64,000 bases of DNA from Desulfobaculum bizertense DSM 18034 (GCF_900167065.1 NZ_FUYA01000007.1:124001-188000), one strand, 5' to 3'. Positions 52,353 through 61,732 are shown, counted from the stretch's first letter. Notes: generated by a model not told the origin, from the letters alone. A program made the numbers and translations.

Positions 52353-54572
52353 ATGTCGGAAAAAAAGTCCGGATCGGCCCAGAAAAAATGGATTAAGGTT
52401 GGCACGGGAACAACTCGTGAGCGAAAACGTCGCCAGCGGGAGCTTGCTCTTGCTGCGGTTGCGCTCCTTTTTGTTGTGGTGCTGACTTGGATTGAGCTGC
52501 GTTATTTTGGCGACATCAATTCCCTTATCTTCCTTGGCCTGTTTAATATCAATGTTATTATACTTTTCGCCGTTATTTTTGTTGTCCTGCGCAATGTCAT
52601 TAAGCTTGTGCTGGAACGGCGGCGCAATGTCCTTGGGTCCAAGCTGCGGTCCCGCCTTGTGATCTCTTTTGTCACCCTGTCTATAGTCCCCACTATGCTC
52701 ATGTTTGCCATGGGCGCCAAGTTTGTTCAAACGTCCGTTGATTTTTGGTTTAAGACGCAGGTCGAAGACTCTCTGGAGCAGGCTCTGGAAGTCGGGCAGG
52801 CGTTTTATGCCTCGTCACAGGAACGTCTGGAGCGCCGATCAAAATTTGTGCTCCAGCGGATTCTGGACCGTCGCCTCGCATGGGGCGGAAAAACAATGGA
52901 TGCCTTTTTGAAGGACAAGCGGGAGGAGTATGATCTGACGCTGATTGGCGTGATTTCAACTGACCTTTCGCCCCAGAACTGGCATGCAAACGAAGAGTGG
53001 AGTGGAATCTGGGAAGACATTCGGGACAAGGTCAACTGGAAAAGTCTTTCGGAAAAGCCGGAGTTCTGGTCGACAGTTCGTTCTGGTTCCCAGGCCGATA
53101 TGGTCATTGGCCTGCTTCCGGTTGATGGAGGAAAGACTGGCTACCTTGTGCTGGGTGAAAGCATTGGGCATGGCCTTTTGTACAAGCTCGATAAAATTGT
53201 GCACGGCATTAGCCAGTACAAGCAGATTCGAACGATGAAGCACCAGTGGAAACTGGCGCTGTATGTCCTGCTTGGTGTGGTGACCATGCTTATTGTTATG
53301 GGCGCCATCTGGTTTGGTATGCGTCTGGCCAAGGAGCTTTCGGCTCCGGTGCAGGCCCTTGCCGATGGAACCCAGCGTGTTGCACGCGGAGACCTTGCCG
53401 TTCGGCTTGAGGACTCTTCGAGCGACGAGCTGGGTTTTCTTGTGCAAAGTTTTAACGAAATGGCCGAAGACCTTCAGGTTTCGCGAACGACGCTCACGCA
53501 GGTCAATGACCGGCTTGAGCAGCAGAATGCGGAGCTTGAGCAGCGAGGTCGCTATATTGAGGCACTTCTGAACAACATTACGGCTGGTGTTATCTCTCTG
53601 AATCAGGACGAGCGCATCAGCACAGTGAACCGGGCCGCAGAGACCATGCTGGGGCTGGATGGTTCGCTGATTGTTGGCAAGCGTCCTCTGGATTTGCTGT
53701 ATGGCGAATACGCAGGGATGCTCAAGGAAGTCATCGAACAGATGGCCTCGAATCCTGCTTCACAGTGGCAGCGGCAGCTGACCGTAAGCCTTGGAAGCCG
53801 GGAGTTAAAACTTTTGGTCAACGCTGTGACCCTGATGGGTTCGGACGGTGCCAAGTCTGGTCTGGTGATTGTGTTTGAAGACATCACCGAGCTGGAGAAA
53901 ATGCAGCGCGTTGCGGCATGGCGCGAAGTGGCCCGCCGTATCGCGCATGAAATCAAGAATCCTCTTACCCCCATTAAGCTCTCTGCCCAGCGTATGGAGC
54001 GGAAGTTTGGGAAAAACATTGAAGACCCTGTCTTCACACAGAGCACGCAGCTTATTGTAAGTCAGGTTGAGCAGCTCCAGCAGATGGTTCAGGAATTTTC
54101 GTCCTTTGCCAAACTGCCGGAGATGGATTTGAAGCTTGGTGATTTGACCCCTGTGCTGGAGGAAGTCACAGCCATGTTCAGAAACAGCCACAGCTCTGTG
54201 CGCTGGTCTCTGGATATGGAAGAGGACCTTCCCCGCCTTCGCTTTGACAAGGAAGGTATTCGCAGGGTTTTCATAAATATTCTGACTAATGCCGTGGATG
54301 CGGTGAAGGGGCAGAATGACCCCTCCGTCGACATCGTTGTGACCTGCGACAAAATGCTGGGCTGGGTCCGTCTGGAATTTCAGGACAGTGGCGAAGGCCT
54401 GACGCAGGAAGAGCGCTCAAGACTTTTTGAACCATACTTTTCTCGTAAAAAGGGTGGGACTGGTCTGGGCCTGACAATCGTCAAATCCATTGTGAGCGAT
54501 CATCATGGATATGTGCGAGCGATGCCGCGGGAGCCGCATGGAACAACGCTTGTTGTTGAACTTCCGGTATAG
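52353..54572 (+). CDS. ntrY: NtrY-like sensor histidine kinase
   Basis: 739 residues. Two N-terminal membrane helices, a third after basic segment NVLGSKLRSRLVISFV, a periplasmic domain (about 120-300), a fourth helix (KLALYVLLGVVTMLIVMGAIW), HAMP (LSAPVQALADGTQRVARGDL), PAS, and HisKA/HATPase. His532 in RRIAHEIKNPLTPIKLSAQRM is the NtrY-specific phosphoacceptor motif. NILTNAVDA, FQDSGEG and GTGLGL complete the catalytic set. NtrYX systems sense nitrogen, redox or envelope signals. Its partner regulator is 1 kb downstream with an SDR gene between. Confidence 0.92.
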   Translation: MSEKKSGSAQKKWIKVGTGTTRERKRRQRELALAAVALLFVVVLTWIELRYFGDINSLIFLGLFNINVIILFAVIFVVLRNVIKLVLERRRNVLGSKLRSRLVISFVTLSIVPTMLMFAMGAKFVQTSVDFWFKTQVEDSLEQALEVGQAFYASSQERLERRSKFVLQRILDRRLAWGGKTMDAFLKDKREEYDLTLIGVISTDLSPQNWHANEEWSGIWEDIRDKVNWKSLSEKPEFWSTVRSGSQADMVIGLLPVDGGKTGYLVLGESIGHGLLYKLDKIVHGISQYKQIRTMKHQWKLALYVLLGVVTMLIVMGAIWFGMRLAKELSAPVQALADGTQRVARGDLAVRLEDSSSDELGFLVQSFNEMAEDLQVSRTTLTQVNDRLEQQNAELEQRGRYIEALLNNITAGVISLNQDERISTVNRAAETMLGLDGSLIVGKRPLDLLYGEYAGMLKEVIEQMASNPASQWQRQLTVSLGSRELKLLVNAVTLMGSDGAKSGLVIVFEDITELEKMQRVAAWREVARRIAHEIKNPLTPIKLSAQRMERKFGKNIEDPVFTQSTQLIVSQVEQLQQMVQEFSSFAKLPEMDLKLGDLTPVLEEVTAMFRNSHSSVRWSLDMEEDLPRLRFDKEGIRRVFINILTNAVDAVKGQNDPSVDIVVTCDKMLGWVRLEFQDSGEGLTQEERSRLFEPYFSRKKGGTGLGLTIVKSIVSDHHGYVRAMPREPHGTTLVVELPV

Positions 54573-54610
54573 GTGAGAGAAATGGTGAACCTTTCCGAAG
54601 GAGGCAGACC

Positions 54611-55573
54611 ATGCGCGTAGTCGTCACAGGCGGCACGGGATTCATTGGTCGTCGGCTGTGTATTCGACTTGTTGAACGTGGTTTTGACGTTGTCGTGACG
54701 TCGAGAAATACCAAACAGGTTGAGCAGCTTTTTGGTCAGACAGTTGTTGCGGCCCACTGGGACGGCAGGGACGCTGACGAACTGGCAAAGATTTTGGATG
54801 ATGGCAGGCGGCCTGCAACGCTGGTAAACCTGCTGGGTGAGAATATTGGGACTGGCCGCTGGACTGAAAAGAAAAAACGCCGGATTCGCGACAGTCGAGT
54901 CAAGGCGGGAAAAGCTGTTCAGGCGGCAGTGGAAAATTCCAGCCTTGGACTGAAAGCTTTGGTTCAGGGGTCTGCGATTGGCCTGTATGGGGCTGATGCG
55001 TCACTGCGCGATGACCAAATCATTGAGGACTCGGCGCCGGGATCTGGCTTTTTGGCGCAGGTCTGTGAAGACTGGGAAGCTTCTGTCTCCCGGCTTGCGA
55101 CCCGTGGTGTTCGCGTTGCCTATGCCCGAACTGGCGCGGTGCTTGGCGCTGGTGGTGGAATGCTTGGAGCTATGCTCCCGGCCTTTCGCTGGTGTCTTGG
55201 TGGTCCCATAGGCTCTGGGGAGCAGTGGCTGTCATGGATTCATCTGCGTGACGAAGTCGAGGCGTTGACCTTTCTTGTGGAACGGGATGAAGCTGAGGGA
55301 GCTTTTAATCTGTGTGCTCCGGGGGCCGTGTGCATGGAAGAGTTTTCCAAAATGCTTGGTGCCGCACTCCGGCGTCCGTCATGGTTTCGGGTTCCAGAGT
55401 GGCTGTTGCGCCTTGGTGCTGGAGAGATGGCCGAAGAAATGCTTCTCGCCAGCCAGCGGGCCTGGCCTGAGAGGCTGTTACAGTGTGGGTTTGATTTCCG
55501 GTATCCTGAGCTTCGTGACGCGTTGTGTCAGGTTTTGGGGGAGCAGGGATTGCTGCGCGCACAGCCTGCATAG
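54611..55573 (+). CDS. TIGR01777 family epimerase (SDR39U1-like)
   Basis: 320-residue extended short-chain dehydrogenase fold. The Rossmann motif TGGTGFIGRRL is at the N terminus; LVNLLGENIGTGRW, GSAIGLYG and an acidic/Gly-rich middle are family marks, as is the C-terminal DUF1731 region (RRPSWFRVPEWLLRLGAGEMAEEMLLASQ). It presumably binds NAD(P)H; substrate unknown, and the homologous SulA/YfcH are linked to division or folds only. It is inserted between ntrY and ntrX in the same operon. Confidence 0.88.
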   Translation: MRVVVTGGTGFIGRRLCIRLVERGFDVVVTSRNTKQVEQLFGQTVVAAHWDGRDADELAKILDDGRRPATLVNLLGENIGTGRWTEKKKRRIRDSRVKAGKAVQAAVENSSLGLKALVQGSAIGLYGADASLRDDQIIEDSAPGSGFLAQVCEDWEASVSRLATRGVRVAYARTGAVLGAGGGMLGAMLPAFRWCLGGPIGSGEQWLSWIHLRDEVEALTFLVERDEAEGAFNLCAPGAVCMEEFSKMLGAALRRPSWFRVPEWLLRLGAGEMAEEMLLASQRAWPERLLQCGFDFRYPELRDALCQVLGEQGLLRAQPA

Positions 55574-55594
55574 AAACAGGAAGAGGAGAGGACT

Positions 55595-56971
55595 GTGAGT
55601 AATCTTGTGCTTGTTGTTGATGACGAAGAGGGCATTCGTTTTTCATTGCGCGGCATTTTGGAAGATGAAGGCTATGACGTCATTGAGGCGGAAAGTGGAG
55701 AAGAGGCGCTTGCGCTTTTGGAAACACAGACGCCGTCGCTTATGCTGCTCGACATCTGGCTTTCGGGTATTGATGGGCTGGAGGTCTTGGACCAGTCTCA
55801 GATCCGTATTCCAGACATGCCAGTGGTGATGATTTCTGGTCATGGCAATATTGAAACGGCTGTGACTGCAATCAAAAAAGGCGCATTTGATTTTATTGAA
55901 AAGCCGCTGTCTTTGGAAAAAGTTATCCTGAGCGTCAACAAGGCCTGTGAATTTCAGTCTATTCAGCAGGAAAACCGGGCACTCAAGGAGCGCATTGAGT
56001 CAGAACAGCCGCACGGGCTGACTGGCGAGTCCTCTGTGATTAGCACGCTTCGCCGCCAGATCGATCAGGTTGCCCCCACAGATGCGTGGGTGCTTATCAC
56101 TGGTGAGAATGGCACAGGAAAGGAAATTGTGGCCCGGTCCATTCACCAGCAGAGTAAGCGGCACAACAAGCCGCTGGTTGCTGTGAACTGCGCCGCTATT
56201 CCTGAGGAGCTGATTGAGAGCGAACTGTTCGGCCATGTCAAAGGCGCGTTTACCGGCGCTGATACGGCTCAGGCGGGCAAGTTTGAGCTGGCAAACAAGG
56301 GCACGCTCTTCCTTGACGAAATCGGCGACATGAGTCTGAAAACACAGGCAAAGATTCTTCGTATTTTGCAGGAACAGAAGTTTGAGCAGGTGGGTGGCCG
56401 AAAGACCATCACTGTTGATGTGCGTGTGATTGCTGCAACAAACAAGGATTTGCCAAGCGAGATTAAGGAAGGGCGCTTTCGTCAGGACCTGTATTACAGG
56501 TTGCGCGTTTTTCCGCTGGAGGTGCCGCCGCTGCGGACCCGCTCAGACGACATCCCACTCCTGATTGATGAATTTATTGCCAACCTGACGCGGAAGCATG
56601 GCTTCCGGCCCATGCAGTTTACAGATGACGCAAAGGCCCAGCTCCAGCGTTATCCGTGGCCGGGCAATGTGCGAGAACTCAAGAATTTTGTTGAGCGTAT
56701 GCTGATTATGCATGGCGGTAACGAAGTGGGACCAGAAGATTTGCCCGCGGAGTACCTCAAGGCCACGCCTGACCTGAGTACGGGAACCGAAGAAAACGGC
56801 TCTGTGGATATGGGGATTGTGGACTTTAAGGCTGCACGTGCCGAGTTTGAAGCCCGTTTCCTCCAGCAGAAGCTTGAGGAATGCAATGGGAACATTACCC
56901 GGCTTGCAGAGTCCATCGGGCTTGAACGCTCTTATCTTTCCCGGAAGCTCAAGTCCTACGGAATACAGTAG
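55595..56971 (+). CDS. ntrX: NtrX-like sigma-54-dependent response regulator
   Basis: 458 residues. Receiver domain with phosphoacceptor Asp53 in LMLLDIWLSGIDG, AAA+ domain with Walker A GENGTGKEIVARS, the sigma-54 contact GAFTGA, Walker B LFLDEIGDM and the sensor II R-finger region, then a C-terminal Fis-type helix-turn-helix (GNITRLAESIGLERSYLSRKLKSYGIQ). It activates sigma-54 promoters when phosphorylated, probably by NtrY. It starts with GTG at 55595; GGAGAGG lies upstream. The operon ends with a terminator 20 bases further on. Confidence 0.93.
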   Translation: MSNLVLVVDDEEGIRFSLRGILEDEGYDVIEAESGEEALALLETQTPSLMLLDIWLSGIDGLEVLDQSQIRIPDMPVVMISGHGNIETAVTAIKKGAFDFIEKPLSLEKVILSVNKACEFQSIQQENRALKERIESEQPHGLTGESSVISTLRRQIDQVAPTDAWVLITGENGTGKEIVARSIHQQSKRHNKPLVAVNCAAIPEELIESELFGHVKGAFTGADTAQAGKFELANKGTLFLDEIGDMSLKTQAKILRILQEQKFEQVGGRKTITVDVRVIAATNKDLPSEIKEGRFRQDLYYRLRVFPLEVPPLRTRSDDIPLLIDEFIANLTRKHGFRPMQFTDDAKAQLQRYPWPGNVRELKNFVERMLIMHGGNEVGPEDLPAEYLKATPDLSTGTEENGSVDMGIVDFKAARAEFEARFLQQKLEECNGNITRLAESIGLERSYLSRKLKSYGIQ

Positions 56972-56989
56972 GGCTTCTGATAAAAAGCA

Positions 56990-57026
56990 AAAAAAGGCTG
57001 CCAGCATACGCTGACAGCCTTTTTTT
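56990..57026. terminator. Terminator between ntrX and pgeF
   Basis: AAAGGCTG-C-CAGC / GCTG-A-CAGCCTTT stem with an internal mismatch and an ATAC loop, followed by T residues on the plus strand; A residues on the other side make it likely bidirectional. Confidence 0.85.
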
Positions 57027-57040
57027 GGGGAAAAGTTGGG

Positions 57041-57787
57041 CTATTTCTCAATCCAGATGAGGTTTGCCATGCGTCCGCAGGTCTTGTCTCGCCGGTATGA
57101 GAAGAACATTTCGGGCAGACTGTAGGTGCACAGGTCCAGACGAAAAATGTGGCCGGGGCGGATACCTGCTGCAAGAAGCTGGTCTTTGGTCAGTTGCCAG
57201 AGGTCCACGGAGGCGGTGTCTGGGTCAAAGTACTCCTGAAATGCCTTGCCGAATTCGTCATTGAAGTTGATGAACTGGCTCCATGCAGGGCCAAGGCTTG
57301 GGCCTCGAACAACAAAGACTTCTTCGGGCGGGAGGTCATACTCGCGGCAAAAGGCTTTGACGCCTGTTGTCGGAAAATGCAGGGAGTTTCCGCGCCAGCC
57401 GACATGCAGGGCTGCAACGTATTTCCCGCTGGCGTGGGCAATGAGCAGAGGCTGGCAGTCTGCGGTTTTGATGACCAGCGCGCGGCCTGGCTCAGAGGTC
57501 GCAATGCCGTCGGCCTCAATGCTGCCTTCGACGTCAATGCGGGTCGGTTCCGGTTCAAAGATCATCTGCGGACCATGAACCTGACGCACTTCCTGCCACG
57601 TTTCAAAACCCAGATCTTGTTGAAGCTTGCGGCGGCTTCCAATCACGTGATCCGGGTTATCGCCGACCTCGAGAGAGATGTTGGCGTTATCAAATGGACC
57701 CTTTTCTGTCCCACCCATTCGGGTGCCAAAATAGCAATGGACGGAGTCGAGTCCAGGGAATTTGAAAGGGATGTAGTTCAAGTCCAT
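57041..57787 (-). CDS. pgeF: Peptidoglycan editing factor / laccase-domain protein (YfiH family)
   Basis: 248 residues of the YfiH/PgeF family. The metal-binding His/Cys/His set is present: QVHGPQM, IKTADCQPLLI and AALHVGWRGN, with the family opener CYFGTRMGG. E. coli PgeF removes L-Ser misincorporated into peptidoglycan precursors; other members are described as polyphenol oxidases or purine nucleoside enzymes, so the substrate is not certain. GAGGA precedes the ATG at 57787. Its start overlaps the end of the 5-formyltetrahydrofolate cyclo-ligase gene by ten bases. Confidence 0.9.
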   Translation of the reverse strand: MDLNYIPFKFPGLDSVHCYFGTRMGGTEKGPFDNANISLEVGDNPDHVIGSRRKLQQDLGFETWQEVRQVHGPQMIFEPEPTRIDVEGSIEADGIATSEPGRALVIKTADCQPLLIAHASGKYVAALHVGWRGNSLHFPTTGVKAFCREYDLPPEEVFVVRGPSLGPAWSQFINFNDEFGKAFQEYFDPDTASVDLWQLTKDQLLAAGIRPGHIFRLDLCTYSLPEMFFSYRRDKTCGRMANLIWIEK

Positions 57788-58365
57788 ATAATTCTGTCCT
57801 CTGTGATGATGGCGTGCATGGGAACGTCCCACGGGTCTGCCTCGAATTTTTCCACAAGCTGGAACTCATAGGCAAGACCAAATCGTATTGCATTGCTGGC
57901 GCAGTTTCCAGCGAGAAACCTGTCATAAAATCCAGCACCAAAGCCAAGCCGGGCACCGGTCAGGTCAAATCCGACGCCGGGTACAAGTATGACATCTGGT
58001 GCACATTTTTCAAGAGTTGGGCAGCGCTCAGGACATGGTTCCTGAATCCCATACATGCCGGGAACAAGTTCCTGACTTGCGGTGACGCAGGCGATGTCCA
58101 TTTGGCCCGGTTCTTTGGGCCTGCAGCGCGGGAGCAGGAGCCGTACGCCTCTTCCCCAGAGTTCGTCAAGAACTGGGCGTATATCGACTTCATTTTTGAT
58201 AGGCATGTAAAGAAGAACTTCGCGGGCGGAGGCCCACTGTGGGGTTGACCGAAGGGCAGAAAGAATGCGGAGGCTTTTGTGTGCCCGTTCCGCAGGCCCA
58301 AGTTCGGCGCGGGTGGCGAGAAGCTTTTTTCGTAGCTTGGATTTGTGTGTATCCGTGGGGTGCAT
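57778..58365 (-). CDS. 5-formyltetrahydrofolate cyclo-ligase
   Basis: 195 residues. The family signature RLGFGAGFYDRFL and PGVGFDLTGARLG are present, as is the N-terminal KSKLRKKLLATRAELGP for ATP binding. It converts 5-formyl-THF to 5,10-methenyl-THF with ATP, returning a dead-end folate to use. It is divergent from the phosphoesterase gene at 58.5 kb and overlaps pgeF, so the two are cotranscribed. The ribosome site before the ATG is weak. Confidence 0.92.
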   Translation of the reverse strand: MHPTDTHKSKLRKKLLATRAELGPAERAHKSLRILSALRSTPQWASAREVLLYMPIKNEVDIRPVLDELWGRGVRLLLPRCRPKEPGQMDIACVTASQELVPGMYGIQEPCPERCPTLEKCAPDVILVPGVGFDLTGARLGFGAGFYDRFLAGNCASNAIRFGLAYEFQLVEKFEADPWDVPMHAIITEDRIIWT

Positions 58366-58490
58366 GTGTTCAGGTATTTATGGTTTGGAGTTTTTGTACT
58401 AGTCTTCTCCGAAGGGGAAAGGCATTTCCCCACCTCGTCACATGGAGCGAGACTATACACTTTCTTTTGCAGACTTGAAAGGGATCAGAA

Positions 58491-59162
58491 ATGACGAAAA
58501 AGACACCGTTCTGGATTGGTTGCGGTGATATTCACGACGCTCCAGAGCGTTTGGCAGAAATTCCGAATATTGCAGAGGCAGAAGCCGTTTTTGTGAGCGG
58601 AGACCTGACAACAGCGCATGGTGCGGCCGTAGCGCAGCAGGTTGTGGAAAAAATGCAAACAGTACATCCCCGGATTTTCGCCCAGATTGGCAATATGGAC
58701 GACTTTGCCCTGATTGACTGGCTGGAGGAAAAGCAGATCAGCCTGCATCGGAACGTGCTTGAGTGCACACCGGAGTTTGGAGTTATGGGCGTGGGCTGCT
58801 CGTCCACGACGCCGTTTGCGACCCCATGTGAGGCTCCGGAAGAGACTCTGGGGCAGTGGTTGCGGGAAACGCATGCCAAGGTAGCGGACTGGAAAAATCT
58901 TTTGCTGGTGACGCACGATACCCCGCGTGATACCGCTGTTGATGCATTGCCCAATGGGATGCACGTTGGCAGTCAGGCTGTTCGGGAATTCATCGAAACG
59001 GCTCAGCCCACGGTATGCCTGTGTGGTCATATTCATGAAGCCCGAGGCACGGACATGCTGGGGGAGACTCTGGTGTGCAATCCCGGAATGCTGGCTGATG
59101 GTGGCTATGTTGAATTTCGCCTTGTCGACGGAGTGCTCCGGGCTGAACTCAAAGTGCTTTAG
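58491..59162 (+). CDS. Metallophosphoesterase
   Basis: 223-residue calcineurin-like phosphoesterase. The dinuclear metal ligands are in order: GDIHDA, VFVSGDLTTAHG, IGNMDD, LLVTHDTPRD and CGHIHEARG. The Met in GNMDD replaces the usual His of GNHD; this occurs in small archaeal-like members. The substrate is unknown; the short length fits YfcE/archaeal MJ-type phosphodiesterases. AAAGGG precedes the ATG. It is followed by xthA after nine bases, suggesting cotranscription. Confidence 0.85.
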   Translation: MTKKTPFWIGCGDIHDAPERLAEIPNIAEAEAVFVSGDLTTAHGAAVAQQVVEKMQTVHPRIFAQIGNMDDFALIDWLEEKQISLHRNVLECTPEFGVMGVGCSSTTPFATPCEAPEETLGQWLRETHAKVADWKNLLLVTHDTPRDTAVDALPNGMHVGSQAVREFIETAQPTVCLCGHIHEARGTDMLGETLVCNPGMLADGGYVEFRLVDGVLRAELKVL

Positions 59163-59171
59163 GAGAGTGGC

Positions 59172-59942
59172 ATGAACTACAGGCTTCGTTCGTGGAATGT
59201 GAACGGTTTTCGGGCCATTCAGAAAAAAGGCTTTTGGGACTGGCTGAATTCGTCAGATTCGGATCTTGTTGGTTTGCAGGAAATCAAGGCGGACCCTTCC
59301 CAGCTCAGGGAAGACGAGCGGAACCCTGCGGGGTGGGATGTGTTCTGGAATCCTGCCAGAAGTAAGAAAGGCTATTCCGGAACTGCGATTTTGAGCAAAA
59401 TTCCTCCGCTGTCGGTGCGTTTTGGCCTTGCTGATGAAAGTTACTGCGGCGAAGGACGGACGGTCTGTGTGGAATTTGAGGAATTCTACCTCTATAATAT
59501 CTATTTCCCGAACGGTGGCATGGGTGACGACAGGCTCCAGTATAAGCTTGGCTTTTATGATGCCTTTCTGGAAGACGCGGAAGAGCTGCGCAAGAAAAAG
59601 CCCATTGTCGTGTGCGGTGATTTTAATACGGCGCACAAGCCCATTGACCTTGCCCGTCCCAAGGACAATGAAAAAACCACAGGCTTTTTGCCCATTGAAC
59701 GGGCGTGGATCGATAAACTCGTCGCGCACGGGTACCTTGATACGCTTCGGATGTTTGATCAGGAACCAGCCCTGTATACATGGTGGTCATACAGAACCGC
59801 GGCCAGAGTCAGGAATGTTGGCTGGCGTATTGACTACTTCTTTGTGTCCGAAGAGCTTCGGGACAATGTCAAAGCCGCATGGATTGATTCTGATGTTATG
59901 GGGTCTGACCATTGCCCCCTTGGCATTGAACTTGAATTTTAA
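59172..59942 (+). CDS. xthA: Exodeoxyribonuclease III
   Basis: 256-residue AP endonuclease/3'-5' exonuclease of the endonuclease-exonuclease-phosphatase family. RSWNVNGFRA, LVGLQEIKAD (catalytic Glu), YNIYFPNGG, CGDFNTAHKPIDL and the C-terminal GSDHCPLGIEL (catalytic Asp-His) are all visible, along with WRIDYFFVS. It acts at abasic sites in base-excision repair. AGGAG before the ATG supports the start, and a terminator follows. Confidence 0.95.
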   Translation: MNYRLRSWNVNGFRAIQKKGFWDWLNSSDSDLVGLQEIKADPSQLREDERNPAGWDVFWNPARSKKGYSGTAILSKIPPLSVRFGLADESYCGEGRTVCVEFEEFYLYNIYFPNGGMGDDRLQYKLGFYDAFLEDAEELRKKKPIVVCGDFNTAHKPIDLARPKDNEKTTGFLPIERAWIDKLVAHGYLDTLRMFDQEPALYTWWSYRTAARVRNVGWRIDYFFVSEELRDNVKAAWIDSDVMGSDHCPLGIELEF

Positions 59943-59966
59943 GAGTCAAGGAAACTGCATATTCCC

Positions 59967-60002
59967 GCCCTCCAGAGCTTTTTGCCTCTGGGGGGCTTTT
60001 TT
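59967..60002 (+). terminator. Rho-independent terminator of the phosphoesterase-xthA unit
   Basis: GCCCTCCAGAG / CTCTGGGGGGC stem (one G-T pair) with a loop of about eight bases and a T tract, 24 bases past the xthA stop. Confidence 0.9.
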
Positions 60003-60314
60003 GTACCCGGATGAAACTGTTTGTCTGTTCAGTGAAGGCCGTTCAAGAGCTTGGAAAGATATGATGTTTTGAAAGGAAAAAACAGAAATGATATTGACAC
60101 AGTGGCCCGTCGGCGTGAAGGTACATAAAAGGGTGTTTCACATATGGGGTGTTCTGTACGCAGGATGGCCTCTACTGCACAAGTGAAGCATCCTGCCGCA
60201 TCGGAACGGGGGTATTGCGCTCTGCACAGTGTGGGAAGGGGTTCTTTCGCTGGCAAGAGCTGTTCCGGTGTACGTTGATGTACCATGCGAGGAAAGGTGG
60301 AAAGGAGGTCCCGT
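60003..60314. other. Leader region of the fumarase operon
   Basis: 312 bases with no gene I can support. A TTGACA lies at about 60094-60099, but the nearest -10-like sequence is too far for a standard promoter. A 32-codon ORF (start about 60089) has only a distant AAAGGA and no recognisable product. It probably holds the fumarase promoter. Confidence 0.4.
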
Positions 60315-61151
60315 GTGCGTAGTGTAAAGGCTTCTGAGATTCAGAAAAAAGTGACGGAAATGGTGTGTCATAGCGCCGTAACGCTCCCGGATGATGTGAA
60401 AGCTGCGTTTCGGGAGAAACTTGAATATGAGGAAAAACCCGCTGCACGTGAGATTTTCCGGCAGCTTTTGGAAAATTCTCAGCGAGCAGAAAATTCTGGT
60501 GTTCCTCTGTGTCAGGACTGTGGTCTGGCTATATTTTTTGTTGAAATTGGCGAAGAGGTACAGGTCGAAGGCAGCCTGAAACAGGCCATAGAAGATGGCA
60601 TGATTCAGGGCTATGCCAAGGCGCTTTTGCGCAAATCGTCCTGCGATCCACTTACTCGGGAAAACAGGGGAGATAATTCTCCCGCAATTATTCATTTTGA
60701 CTTTGTTCCCGGCGATTCACTCAAGATTTCGTTTATGGCGAAGGGTGGTGGTTCCGAGAATATGTCGCGAGTGACCATGCTGACCCCTGCACAGGGCTGG
60801 CCCGGCATTCGCGAATATGTGCTCAGGCGTGTGGCAGAAGCTGGTCCTAATCCGTGCCCACCCATAATGCTCGGCATAGGCATTGGTGGCACTTTTGAAA
60901 AAGCTCCGATCATGGCGAAGCATGCCTTGCTTCGGGGACTGAATGACCAGCACCCGGACGAGCGGCTTGCTGCGCTCGAAAAGGAGCTTCTGGATGATGT
61001 AAACAAGCTTGGCATCGGCCCAATGGGACTCGGTGGCAAAACCACATGCCTCGCGGTAAAAATCGAGATGGCTCCGTGTCACATTGCCAGCCTGCCGCTG
61101 GCAGTGAATGTTCAGTGTCATTCTATCCGGCATGAGGAGGTAACGATCTAA
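60315..61151 (+). CDS. Class I fumarate hydratase, alpha subunit
   Basis: 278 residues. The two-subunit class I hydratase (4Fe-4S dependent) is recognised by VPLCQDCGLAIFFVEIG, NRGDNSPAIIHF and KGGGSENMSRVTMLTPAQG, with GIGGTFEKAPIMAKHALLR and GLGGKTTCLAVKIE at the end. It interconverts fumarate and malate; L-tartrate dehydratase is a related alternative. I chose GTG 60315, which has AAAGGAGG six bases upstream; the frame is open ten codons earlier. Its stop overlaps the beta-subunit start by one base. Confidence 0.9.
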   Translation: MRSVKASEIQKKVTEMVCHSAVTLPDDVKAAFREKLEYEEKPAAREIFRQLLENSQRAENSGVPLCQDCGLAIFFVEIGEEVQVEGSLKQAIEDGMIQGYAKALLRKSSCDPLTRENRGDNSPAIIHFDFVPGDSLKISFMAKGGGSENMSRVTMLTPAQGWPGIREYVLRRVAEAGPNPCPPIMLGIGIGGTFEKAPIMAKHALLRGLNDQHPDERLAALEKELLDDVNKLGIGPMGLGGKTTCLAVKIEMAPCHIASLPLAVNVQCHSIRHEEVTI

Positions 61152-61711
61152 TGGCAGAATATCATTTGACGACTCCACTCACGGATAACGATATACTCCA
61201 GCTGCGCGCTGGGGACGTCGTGTTTTTGAATGGCATTATCTACACTGCCAGGGATGCTGCACACAAAAAGCTCATGGCGCTGCTCGACAGGGGAGAAGAA
61301 CTTCCCTTTGAGCTGGAAGGCTGCGTTATTTATTACGTCGGTCCCAGCCCCGCTCCAGAAGGTCGGCCCATCGGTGCTGCTGGTCCGACGACGAGCTACC
61401 GGATGGACAGCTTTGCTCCCCGCCTGCACGCGCTTGGGCAAAAGGCATCCATTGGCAAAGGAAAGCGCAGTCCTGCCGTCAAAGCTGCACTTCAGGAAAA
61501 CAAGGCCGTGTACTTTGGCGCTACAGGAGGCGCGGGAGCGCTTCTTTCTGAGTGCATTGTTGCCGCAGAAGTGATAGCATTTGATGAACTTGGACCGGAA
61601 GCTGTACGCAGGCTTACGGTCAAAGATTTTCCAGTCCTCGTCATTAACGATTCCTTTGGTGGAGACCTCTACGCACAGCCAGACCTCTCCGCTGTGGGAC
61701 TGGACAAGTAG
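61151..61711 (+). CDS. Class I fumarate hydratase, beta subunit
   Basis: 186 residues, the C-terminal domain of FumA-type hydratases as a separate chain. LRAGDVVFLNGIIYTARDAAH, GPTTSYRMDSFAP, IGKGKRSP and FGATGGAGALLSECI are family marks. With the alpha subunit it forms the Fe-S fumarase used in the malate/fumarate steps of sulfate reducers. The start codon overlaps the alpha stop (TAATG), implying coupled translation. A hairpin follows the stop. Confidence 0.92.
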   Translation: MAEYHLTTPLTDNDILQLRAGDVVFLNGIIYTARDAAHKKLMALLDRGEELPFELEGCVIYYVGPSPAPEGRPIGAAGPTTSYRMDSFAPRLHALGQKASIGKGKRSPAVKAALQENKAVYFGATGGAGALLSECIVAAEVIAFDELGPEAVRRLTVKDFPVLVINDSFGGDLYAQPDLSAVGLDK

Positions 61712-61732
61712 ACTTTCAATTCCCCCCTTGAT

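Noticed and set aside
60089-60187. 32-codon ORF in the fumarase leader (MILTQWPVGV...)
   Set aside because: The ribosome site is about ten bases away and weak, the peptide matches nothing I know, and an ORF of this size is expected by chance.
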